This document shows, one piece after another, positions 53,116 through 60,800 of a stretch of DNA of 64,000 nucleotides; positions within the stretch are counted from its first letter, which is position 1; each line of letters opens with the position of its first letter. The stretch covers positions 186,001-250,000 of the forward strand of contig CACIMN010000002.1 in NCBI GenBank assembly GCA_902587755.1. Direction: 5' to 3'. The DNA comes from an uncultured Pelagibacteraceae bacterium. Its GTDB lineage: Bacteria; Pseudomonadota; Alphaproteobacteria; Pelagibacterales; Pelagibacteraceae. The notes below the pieces were generated by a model. That model saw only the letters and a program-made list of their open reading frames with translations, had not been told where the DNA came from and searched no databases. The position numbers and the translations under genes are program-made.

Positions 53116-53958
53116 TTACTTATTTGGTTTAAAGATTAACCAATTCATTTCACAGGGCCGCCCTTCCGACATCATCAACCATCTTTCATCATCAGGCAAA
53201 AATTTTATTTCATCAAAATCAAAAGGGTTTCTACCTGTATTTTTTAATTTTTCACAGGAGAAATTATTATTCATCATTTTATAAAACTCTGAAATTTTTT
53301 CCTTATCTTTGTAATAATCTTCGTGATTTTCTATTAAATGAAAGCTTTCTTTAATAAAATTTAAATTATCTGGATTATAAAGATCAAATTCATATCCCTC
53401 AATATCAACTAAAAATAAAGTTTTTTTAATTTGATCATGGTTTAATTCTTTAAAAACTAAATTGAAATTTGCCTCATTAAAAATTTTTATTTTATTTTCA
53501 ACATCATTAAGTTTTGAATTTTTTTTAAGTATCTCCCTAGTATTTTCATTAATTTCAAAACAGATACATTTTTCAAAATAATTATTTTTTAATAGACCAA
53601 TAGCGTGATATCCTTCACCAGATCCAAAATTTACCAAGTACTTTAAATCATGATCTTTTTTTAATTGTACAATTTTATTTTGAACTTGTTCTTCATAAAT
53701 ACCAAGTAATTTAGGAGATAAATCACAATCAATCAAATTTTTCCAATTTTGATCTTTAGATAGTTTTAATGATTTGTATAATCCAGCTCTAACAATACCA
53801 TTTGTTAAATCAAAAATTTTATTATCTAAGTAAGATTTTTTTTTATGAATGAACGAGCTATATCTAGTTTTTAAACCAATTTTTTTCAAAAAATAATGAA
53901 CTAAATAACCAACACCTCTATGTTCAAATTTTAAATAAATTTTTTTAAAATAATTCAT
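53116..53958 (-). CDS. Putative SAM-dependent methyltransferase (FkbM-like fold), target unknown
   Basis: 280 residues from ATG 53958 (the frame also opens at a TTG one codon earlier). YLVNFGSGEGYHAIGLL (about 108-124) resembles SAM motif I, CFEINENTREIL (about 135-146) motif II, and LFLVDIEGYEFDLYN (about 181-195) resembles the acidic segment of FkbM-type enzymes. The N-terminal 100 residues are basic and not recognised. The acceptor is unknown; glycan or lipid methylation is possible. It lies downstream of the small membrane peptide gene and nadK on the same strand. Confidence 0.65.
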   Translation of the reverse strand: MNYFKKIYLKFEHRGVGYLVHYFLKKIGLKTRYSSFIHKKKSYLDNKIFDLTNGIVRAGLYKSLKLSKDQNWKNLIDCDLSPKLLGIYEEQVQNKIVQLKKDHDLKYLVNFGSGEGYHAIGLLKNNYFEKCICFEINENTREILKKNSKLNDVENKIKIFNEANFNLVFKELNHDQIKKTLFLVDIEGYEFDLYNPDNLNFIKESFHLIENHEDYYKDKEKISEFYKMMNNNFSCEKLKNTGRNPFDFDEIKFLPDDERWLMMSEGRPCEMNWLIFKPNK

Positions 53959-53980
53959 CAATAGATACTCAGCTCAAAAT

Positions 53981-54118
53981 TTACCAGGCTGTTAATTTCC
54001 AGCACTCACTTACGTCCTCAATACGAACATAACAACCTAGAAAAGACATAATTTTAAAAGCACAGAAACCTCCAACCAAAATAATTATCATCAACACAAA
54101 AGGATTAATTTTTTTCAT
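53981..54118 (-). CDS. 45-residue single-pass membrane peptide, unknown
   Basis: A short open frame reading MKKINPFVLMIIIILVGG-like: basic N-terminus, one hydrophobic helix (about residues 7-28), then CYVRIEDVSECWKLTAW with three Cys in the whole peptide near and after the helix. It starts three bases after the nadK stop and ends 22 bases before the methyltransferase ATG, exactly filling the gap between them, which supports a real gene. No family recognised. Confidence 0.6.
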   Translation of the reverse strand: MKKINPFVLMIIILVGGFCAFKIMSFLGCYVRIEDVSECWKLTAW

Positions 54119-54121
54119 TCA

Positions 54122-54892
54122 CTAACTAGTCTCTCTTCTAATTTGTTCAATTTTAATCTTTTTTTGTAGACTTCTATTTTTGTCATAAAGAAGGTTAAAC
54201 TTTATTTTATTATTAGTTTTAATTACGATTGATTTAGCGTTTCTTACTTCTAAATTATCTGCTACTGCACTAATAGGTCTCTTAGATGGGTTTAAGTTGG
54301 TTATGACTATTTTTGATTTATCATTTACAATTTTACCCTTCCATCTTCTGGGTCTAAATGCACTTATTGGAGATATTGATAGTTTTTTTGAATGAAGACT
54401 TAAAATAGGTCCATGAACTGAAAGATTATAAGCTGTACTTCCTGCTGGAGTTGATACAAGCACACCATCTGAAACTAATTTTTTAATTATTTGTCTTGAA
54501 CCTTGTTTAATTGATAATGAAGCTGCTTGTCTGCTTTGTCTCAGTACAGAAACTTCATTTATTGCTATTGATCTTTTAATTAGATTATTTTTATTCTTAA
54601 CAATCATTTCTAAAGAAGAAATTGAAACCAAATTTGCTTTTGATAAATTTTTAATAATATCTTTTGAGGAAAATTTATTCATAAGAAAACCATAATTCCC
54701 TGAATTAATTCCATAAAAATGTTTTATAGAGTTTTTATTCTTTTTAAGTGTTTGAAGCATAAAACCATCTCCACCAATCACTATAATAAGATTCTCTTTT
54801 TTAAAATTACTAGACTTAATTTTTTTTAATAATAAATTTTTAATCTTTGACGATTTTTTATTTTTATCTGAAATAATTTGAAGTTTACTCAT
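54122..54892 (-). CDS. nadK: NAD kinase
   Basis: 256 residues. IVIGGDGFMLQTLKK (about 37-51) is the GGDG nucleotide motif, YGINSGNYGFLMN (about 59-71) the second motif, and DGVLVSTPAGSTAYNLSVHG (about 138-157) the catalytic/NAD motif. It phosphorylates NAD to NADP and is normally essential. Its ATG lies four bases from the tRNA-Leu 3' fragment (54897-54952), so the ancestral state was probably a tRNA-Leu/nadK transcript; the insertions have removed its original upstream region. Confidence 0.95.
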   Translation of the reverse strand: MSKLQIISDKNKKSSKIKNLLLKKIKSSNFKKENLIIVIGGDGFMLQTLKKNKNSIKHFYGINSGNYGFLMNKFSSKDIIKNLSKANLVSISSLEMIVKNKNNLIKRSIAINEVSVLRQSRQAASLSIKQGSRQIIKKLVSDGVLVSTPAGSTAYNLSVHGPILSLHSKKLSISPISAFRPRRWKGKIVNDKSKIVITNLNPSKRPISAVADNLEVRNAKSIVIKTNNKIKFNLLYDKNRSLQKKIKIEQIRRETS

Positions 54893-54896
54893 TTAA

Positions 54897-54952
54897 TGGT
54901 GCCCTCGGCCAGACTCGAACTGGCACTCCGCAAGCGGCAAGGATTTTAAGTC
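54897..54952 (-). repeat. Displaced 3' half of tRNA-Leu(UAA), att-like repeat 1
   Basis: 56 bases identical to 56144-56199: the CCA end, T arm, variable arm and anticodon stem-loop of tRNA-Leu. Immediately after TTTTAAGTC the sequence turns foreign (TACTCCCG...). No 5' half follows, so it cannot make a tRNA. It marks the left boundary of the island beside nadK. Confidence 0.93.
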
Positions 54953-55013
54953 TACTCCCGTTGTCATTCGCCAAGTCAATTCAAGCTTTTTAATTTTTTT
55001 CATTTTTTTTCAG

Positions 55014-55053
55014 TGCACATTAATGCACATTTTTGTGCATTAGTGCACATTGT
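55014..55053. repeat. Helically phased TGCACATT array
   Basis: TGCACATT at 55014, 55024 and 55044, with a 6/8 match (TGTGCATT) at 55034, gives four copies with a strict 10-bp period. The block is also partly palindromic. Located about 60 bases inside att repeat 1, it resembles recombinase arm-binding or operator sites. Confidence 0.7.
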
Positions 55054-55080
55054 TTTAGTTGGTAGTTGTAGGTAGACCAT

Positions 55081-55105
55081 AAGTCCTTCACGTCTACCAA
55101 GTTCA
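55081..55105 (-). repeat. Degenerate tRNA-Leu 5'-half relic
   Basis: 21 of 25 bases match the D-arm/anticodon-side part of tRNA-Leu at 56195-56219 (AAGTCCTT, GTCTACCAA and TTCA shared). Probably the decayed right end of an older insertion; it could alternatively come from a divergent leucine tRNA carried by an element. Confidence 0.5.
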
Positions 55106-55121
55106 TAAATCATATAAATTC

Positions 55122-56126
55122 CTATAAACTCACTTTATATTGTAATGGTGTGAGATTAAAATTTTCCTCAACACTACCTTTTTTCATATACATCTTACCT
55201 ATCATTTTTTCAGGTAAAAATTCGTAAACTCTGTAGATATAAAAATTTTTTTTGTTTTCTTTAGAAAAATTTAATTCACCAGGGCTAATATAAAAATCTG
55301 TACCAATTGGACCCTTTGTTGTCTTAACCTCAATAAATCTCTCTGTACCATCTTCATTGTAAGATAAAATATCATAACCAGCAGAGTCATTTGATAATGA
55401 AACATGTTTTATTTTATCTATTAATTCTTCTTTATTCATCTTTTGTAATCTTTCTTTTTCATAATCCATTATATACAGCTCACCTTTATCACCTATGTCT
55501 TTAAGTTTTTTATCTGACTCGGGATTGTTAAAAACCTTCAATTGTTTAAACTTATCTCTTTTAACCCCTTCTCTTTTCTTCTTTGTCTTTTTTTCAGGAG
55601 CATCACTAACTATAAATTTCTCTTGCTGGACTTGCTTTTCAATGTTCAGACCAGTTTCTAATTTAATATCGAGTTCATTCAGTAAGGCTTCATCAATTGG
55701 CCAATTCATTAACTGCCAATTAAAGTTTACTGGCTCATTATCTTTTCCACTGTCCTCATCGTGATTTAAGTATTTAAGTGTCCCTAAATAGTAGTAATCT
55801 TGATTTGTATTAGCTCTATAAAATAAAAAAATATTATTACTTACTTCATCATGATTTATTAAATCTATAATCTTTTGTGTTTTTAAAGTATTCTTTGGTT
55901 GTGATTGCCATCTGAAAACACCATCTTCAGTAAAACCTTCATCAAACTCATGTTCACCTACAACAGTTCCTGCTGTAACCATGAAAACAAAATCATTTGA
56001 ATTTTCTACTCTAACTAATCCTTGTAGACCCCAAGTACCAGCAGACTTTATAAATTTTGTGTTAGGTGAAAGAGTGCCATGAATTTCTTCACGACTATAT
56101 GAACTGTAGAGCTCAAGCTTTTTCAT
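55122..56126 (-). CDS. DUF3427/DUF3883-like protein, candidate PD-(D/E)xK nuclease
   Basis: 334 residues. The first part (about 1-140: LYSSYSREEIHGTLSP, VFRWQSQPKN, YYYLGTLKYL) resembles the DUF3427 domain seen at the C-terminus of some helicase-like defence proteins. A charged linker follows. The last 100 residues resemble DUF3883: GDKGELYIMDYEKERL, then AGYDILSY and RFIEVKTTKG, which supply the Asp and Glu-x-Lys of a PD-(D/E)xK active site. I start at ATG 56126; the longer frame to 56180 runs into tRNA-Leu. The start is 17 bases from the tRNA 3' end, so read-through from the tRNA promoter is likely. Anti-phage or restriction function is inference. Confidence 0.7.
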   Translation of the reverse strand: MKKLELYSSYSREEIHGTLSPNTKFIKSAGTWGLQGLVRVENSNDFVFMVTAGTVVGEHEFDEGFTEDGVFRWQSQPKNTLKTQKIIDLINHDEVSNNIFLFYRANTNQDYYYLGTLKYLNHDEDSGKDNEPVNFNWQLMNWPIDEALLNELDIKLETGLNIEKQVQQEKFIVSDAPEKKTKKKREGVKRDKFKQLKVFNNPESDKKLKDIGDKGELYIMDYEKERLQKMNKEELIDKIKHVSLSNDSAGYDILSYNEDGTERFIEVKTTKGPIGTDFYISPGELNFSKENKKNFYIYRVYEFLPEKMIGKMYMKKGSVEENFNLTPLQYKVSL

Positions 56127-56143
56127 GTTAGTAGATTTGTGTG

Positions 56144-56229
56144 TGGTGCCCTCGGCCAGACTCGAACTGGCACTCCGCAAGCGGCAAGGATTTTAAGTCC
56201 TTTGTGTCTACCAATTTCACCACGAGGGC
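56144..56229 (-). tRNA. tRNA-Leu (anticodon UAA), intact copy
   Basis: 86 nt with an encoded CCA and a long variable arm. Acceptor stem GCCCUCG/CGAGGGC pairs perfectly; anticodon loop CUUAAAA gives UAA. It is the only intact copy among several fragments in the next 7 kb. Its 5' flank (56234 onward) differs from the flank shared by the displaced 5' halves, implying the working gene now uses an element-supplied promoter region; TTGATT and TAAGTA 17 bases apart on the minus strand (about 56270-56242) are candidates. Confidence 0.98.
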
Positions 56230-56293
56230 ATTATTTGAACTGTGTTTACTTACTTTTTTTATCATTAAAAATCAAATTTTTTATTTATCATTA

Positions 56294-56314
56294 CTACACT
56301 AGAACTACACTAGT
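56294..56314. repeat. Left paired repeat of mini-island B
   Basis: Two copies of CTACACTAG separated by AA (11-bp period), about 95 bases from the anticodon core. The same 21-base unit, with one C-to-T difference, recurs at the right end of the island in direct orientation. Confidence 0.8.
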
Positions 56315-56333
56315 CAAATAATCCTCTTTTTCA

Positions 56334-57554
56334 TTAAGTTGGTGAAAATATTTGCTCCATCACATAAAATAATATTTCTTGAACACCTAAATTTACAGCG
56401 TATCTAATAAATATATCCTTTTCATTAATATTCAATTGCTCTTCGGTATAAGGAGTTTGATAAGATAGACTTAGAGTATAAAATCTAAATTGTTCATAAC
56501 TAAGTATCGTTCCGTTGCCTGAACCAATTAAATTTGGACTAATATTTTTTTTATGATCACGTTTGATTTCTGATATGACTTTTTTAAATCTTTTATCTTT
56601 AGATCCTTCAGTATATTTTGTCTTTTCATAATGAATTGCTGAAAAAAAGTCCCCTGTACCATCATATTCATACTGTTCAGAATATTCATTTTTTAGGTCA
56701 TAAACATAATAGTTTTCACCTTTTAGAAATAAAAAATGAGAAAGTTTGCTTTTGTATATACTGTTTTCAATTGTATCTAATAAGTTATGACTTCTAATGC
56801 TGTCAATTTTATAAAATTTCTCATAAAAATCTGAAATAAGTTTTTTTATATATCTGTTATTATAAATTACTTTAGTAAAGTGATTAATCTTATACTTAAT
56901 TATTGAGTCTGAAAATGGATCTTTTGGTTTTGCTTTTTTTTCTTCAAATGGACCGAGATCACATATAATTTTTACTGATGCTAAAAGATAACCGTATATA
57001 AAAGCATCAGAAAAAAGTTTTTCCCATTTCTTTCCTGTTATTATTTTTTCTTGATCTGAGGGTCCTTTAAAAAATGGAATTTTTGTTTTATTACAATAAC
57101 TATAATAATAATAGTTTTTTGGATTATGATTGTTGCTATAAAATGTTTGTTTACCAGGAAGAGCGTACTCTTGACCATATTTTGTCTGTTGTTTAAACGG
57201 AAATGTTCTATCATCTTCAGATTTTTGAGGTGTTTTATCAACCGATAATTTTAATAAATTGTATATATTTTCCTTAAATTTTTTACTTTGACCTTCGGTC
57301 TCAAACGATCCTTTTTTAAAATCTTTAAAAAATTTTTCATAAAAATGTTCTGTAATTTTTAATTTATTTCCACCCCAAGCATTATTACCTGCTGTGAAAT
57401 AATTTAACTCTATCTCTCTAGCAAATGATTTTGTTACAGATTTCCACACGTCAAACTTTGCTTCAGAAATTTTAGGAGTAGTTTTTTTAATTTCTTTTTT
57501 TATTAATTCTCTTATTTTTTTATTTTTTTCCTTAATATCTTTTTCTAAAATCAT
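56334..57554 (-). CDS. Unrecognised 406-residue protein, cargo of mini-island B
   Basis: Lys/Tyr/Phe-rich, no signal peptide and no clear membrane helix except a mildly hydrophobic FIYGYLLASVKIICDLG (about residues 186-202). Basic N-terminal 30 residues look helical. A Tyr run (NYYYYSYC, near 146-153) and ENYYVYDLKNEYSEQYEYDG (near 283-302) are unusual. I recognise no catalytic motif or family. It occupies nearly all the island between the two paired repeats, which argues for a role useful to the element or host, such as defence, but that is only context. Confidence 0.6.
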   Translation of the reverse strand: MILEKDIKEKNKKIRELIKKEIKKTTPKISEAKFDVWKSVTKSFAREIELNYFTAGNNAWGGNKLKITEHFYEKFFKDFKKGSFETEGQSKKFKENIYNLLKLSVDKTPQKSEDDRTFPFKQQTKYGQEYALPGKQTFYSNNHNPKNYYYYSYCNKTKIPFFKGPSDQEKIITGKKWEKLFSDAFIYGYLLASVKIICDLGPFEEKKAKPKDPFSDSIIKYKINHFTKVIYNNRYIKKLISDFYEKFYKIDSIRSHNLLDTIENSIYKSKLSHFLFLKGENYYVYDLKNEYSEQYEYDGTGDFFSAIHYEKTKYTEGSKDKRFKKVISEIKRDHKKNISPNLIGSGNGTILSYEQFRFYTLSLSYQTPYTEEQLNINEKDIFIRYAVNLGVQEILFYVMEQIFSPT

Positions 57555-57585
57555 ATTAGTGTACCTAATTTATATCGTTCTACCT

Positions 57586-57595
57586 CTAGTGTAGT
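57586..57595. repeat. Inverted arm-type copy in mini-island B
   Basis: CTAGTGTAGT is the reverse complement of ACTACACTAG, the unit repeated at 56294-56314 and 57619-57639. It lies 31 bases upstream of the cargo start and 23 bases inside the right paired repeat, so it may double as an operator. Confidence 0.65.
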
Positions 57596-57618
57596 AAAAC
57601 ATTTCGTCATTCTACCAA

Positions 57619-57639
57619 CTACATTAGAACTACACTAGT
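57619..57639. repeat. Right paired repeat of mini-island B
   Basis: CTACATTAG-AA-CTACACTAG-T, direct repeat of 56294-56314 with one mismatch in 21, ending 54 bases before the core of att repeat 3. The bracketing by identical paired units supports an element with its own recombinase specificity. Confidence 0.8.
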
Positions 57640-57693
57640 TCAATTTTATCAAAAAATGTTGAGTTTATTAGTGAAACCTTAGATTTGAATACT

Positions 57694-57780
57694 TTTTAAG
57701 TCCTTTGTGTCTACCAATTTCACCACGAGGGCATTAATGAATTTCATTTGTGTTTAAGCTAATATTTATAATTGAACAAG
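57694..57780 (-). repeat. Displaced 5' half of tRNA-Leu plus flank, att-like repeat 3
   Basis: 87 bases identical to 63341-63427: TTTTAAGTC core, the tRNA-Leu 5' half (to 57732) and 48 bases of upstream flank. Similarity fades but continues for about 30 more bases. No 3' half precedes it; the sequence before the core is unrelated. Within 57555-57858 the only other contents are the paired repeats. Confidence 0.93.
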
Positions 57781-57815
57781 ATTAATAAGTAAAATTTTTT
57801 AATTTATCCCTCAAG

Positions 57816-57834
57816 GTACAAGTTTAGTACAAGT
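57816..57834. repeat. Left paired repeat of mini-island C
   Basis: GTACAAGT-TTA-GTACAAGT, two units with an 11-bp period, about 115 bases inside the core and 25 bases past the stop of the large coiled-coil gene. Recurs at the right end with one mismatch. Confidence 0.8.
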
Positions 57835-57858
57835 TCTCCTATAATATCCTTAAAAAAA

Positions 57859-60800
57859 TTAATCGCCTGGATTTACTGTGACTGTTAAACCACTAGCAGC
57901 CTCAGCTTCAGCAACTGCTTTTTTATGCTCACCACATGCTGCTTCTGCTTGGCCACCTGAATTATTACATCCCCACTCTGAATTAGCGGCTGCATCTGTC
58001 AAACCTGTGTAAACAACTTTTTGACTCCCAGTTACATTTACACCTGTTCTTCCAACTATTACTGCTATTGAACCATCAGAATTTTGAACTAATTGAACAA
58101 CATTCTTTTCTGCTCTTACACCTTCGACAATTTCATGCGCAGCAGCCTGAACAACTTGAGTAACTTCTTTTGCAGCTTCTGTAGCAGCTGATGAAGCGGC
58201 ACTAGCAGCTTCACTTGCAGCTGATGCAACCTCCGTTGTTGAAGATGCAGCTGCTTTAGCCGCATTTACAGCATCTACAACTTGTTGCTCAGCAGCAACT
58301 TGACCTCTCGCTTGTTCAAGCATTGCCTCAACATTTTGACCTGATGCTTTCGCAGCTTCTAATCTTGCAACAGAATCTTTCGCTTTTTGTAGTAGTGCTT
58401 CTGCACCACCCTCTTCCATAATATTAAACTTTCCACTAAAAAATTCTTTTGTAACTTCTCCTGTTGCTTCACCAATTGCACTGTCTAAGACTAAACCTTT
58501 AGTATTTACAGTAGCTGCAGCTAAAGCATCATCATAACCAAATGGCGACTCAACTCCATCGGCAATTTGTTTGTTAAAAGTTTCTAACTCCGATTTAGAA
58601 ATATTAAATGCACAATCTCCTCCTGAACACATTCCACCTTGATTAATGTCCCCTGTTCTTACAAAAACATATCCTGAAGCTGCAACCTTTTTTCCTAAAT
58701 CTCCACTAGGTCCACATTGATCACCACTACAAATAATTCCTCCATACAAAGCATTTCCTGTATGACTATCTATTACCTGTCTTCCAGTTTTTGGATCAAT
58801 AAGTGAATAGGTTCCCTCAGTCATTTCATCAGTAGCAACGAGACCTTTTGCTGTTTCAAGACCAAACATACCTGAATTAATTTTTTCAGCAGCTATTTCA
58901 GATAATTGTATGTTTAAATCACCTGTAGCATCAATTTTACCTACACTTAAAATTTGTTCTCTTGTTACTGCTCCAGCTAAATAGACTTGGTTACCTCTAG
59001 TAAATGTACCTACAGGAGCTTCAAAATCACCAACATCATCAGTTAAAGTATCAGTATCGACTATTCTCATTAAATCAGTTCCTTCAATTTGAACTATTGA
59101 TTTATTTTCTAGTTTTGCAACAGCTTCAACAATTTTTTCATTTACATTAATTCCTGATTTAATTGCTTGTGTCATTGCAAGATCAGCTTTGATTTCAATT
59201 GCATTGTTAAGCTCTTGGTTCAATTTAGATATTTGATTTGAAATATCTGGAGTTTCAGTTTCAAGAGTTGTTAATTCATTTGTAAGAGATGCTAATTGAG
59301 AATTAATTTCTGTTGATTGATCCTCATAAGCTTTCAATTGACTATCTAATTGAGCTATTTGACTTTCAAATTGGACTTTTAATGCATTAGCTTCATCAGT
59401 TGCTTTTCCCTGACTTTCGATTTGATTTGCAATAGTAGTTAATTGAGTATTAAGTTTAGAATCTAAGTCTGCTCTTTGACCTTCAAGTTCATTCATTTTA
59501 TCACTTAAAGGATTTAATTGTTCTTGAAGTGAAGCTAAGTTTTGAGTTTTTTCAGCAATTAAACTTTCTTTAGAGCTAAATTGATTTGATAAATCACTAA
59601 TCTGATTTTGAATTTCACTTTCTGAGGTTTTAAGTGAAGTTAATTCATTTTCTAATCTTGATATCTCTGTAGTTAAATTTTTACTTTGTTCTTTAGTTAA
59701 ATTTAATTCATTTGATAAACTTTCAGCTTTTGCGTTTAAAGCATCGATAAGAACATTACTTTCACCAAATACACCTTTTAATTCACCCTCAAGTTCTGCT
59801 CTGTTTGCTGTATCAAGAGCTAAAGGATCATTGTAATATGCGTTTATGTATTCAAAGTCATCTACAAAGCCATATTTTTTAGATCTAACAATAGCTGCTG
59901 TTTTAATATTTGAAGCTTCCCAATATGGTCCTGTCATATATTCACTAACAGGTTTTTCTCCAAGCTCACCTAATTCTTTTAAAGCCATTTCTACAGCATA
60001 AGATTCATCTAAATTTCCATTGCTAGCAATATCTACTAATTTTGCTCTTAGCTTAACTGGATCTAAATCTGCAACAAAATCAGCATCATCCTCAAAAGTT
60101 GGTATCTCTTTTAAAATACCACTGATTTTACTTTTATATTCGCTTAAATCTTTGGATTCCTCGGCAACAATTTGTTCATATTGTTTTTTAGCATCTTGAA
60201 CAGCGTTAATTAAATTATCCCTTGCTTGTCTTGTTGCATTATTTTTAATTGACGAAATTTCATTATGTAAATTATTTATCTTATTTATATTTTGAAAAGT
60301 AGGATCCTCAAAGGTTGCAAATCTTTCATAAAACATATTAATTCTTTGATCAACTAGGTTCTGCCTTTTGTTAACCCAGTTAGAATTTCCCCAATCAGGA
60401 TTGGAGTTAAGTTGACTTATTTGGCTTTCAATATCTTGAAATCTTGCTGTAGCATCTTGAATTTGTTTTTCATATTCAGCATATAATTGATCTCTATTTT
60501 TATCAAAATCATTTATTTCTCTCTGTAATTCAGCTATCTGATTTTGTTTTATTCCTATTTGCTCGTTGTCTATCAATTTTTCAACTTCTTTATTTATTGC
60601 CTCAAACTCTGGTGTTCCAGGTGTTCCTGATCCATAATTAAATAAATATGTTCTAAGATTTCTAATTTGATCTAAATCTTTTGTTTTTTCTTTTATGTTT
60701 TCATTAATTTGTTGTTTTACATTATTTAATTCTATTGAAGCATAAACAGCTTCTTGGATAGCTCTATCTTCTGCTACAATTACATTTATATCTCCATCTG

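Larger units (their letters stand above)
54944..56199. mobile_element. Mini-island A between tRNA-Leu repeats 1 and 2
   Basis: Core-to-core length is about 1.25 kb between two identical 3' halves of tRNA-Leu. It holds a 10-bp-period repeat array (55014-55053), a degenerate 5'-half relic (55081-55105) and a single cargo gene. No integrase, transposase or replication gene is visible. It may be one element that carried a replacement 3' half, or the fused remains of two. Boundaries are inferred from the repeats. Confidence 0.65.
56191..57702. mobile_element. Mini-island B between tRNA-Leu repeats 2 and 3
   Basis: About 1.5 kb core to core. The left end is the intact tRNA-Leu, whose 5' half and flank would be element-supplied; the right end is a displaced 5' half with its flank (57694-57780). 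Matching paired repeats lie just inside both ends (56294-56314 and 57619-57639). One cargo gene, same strand as the tRNA; no recombinase gene. Confidence 0.7.

Noticed and set aside
55013-55053. Possible CRISPR array
   Set aside because: The units are 8 bp with 2-bp spacers, far too short; no cas genes are present.
56127-56180. Upstream extension of the DUF3427/DUF3883-like gene
   Set aside because: It would start inside tRNA-Leu; its first 18 residues encode the tRNA T arm and CCA end.
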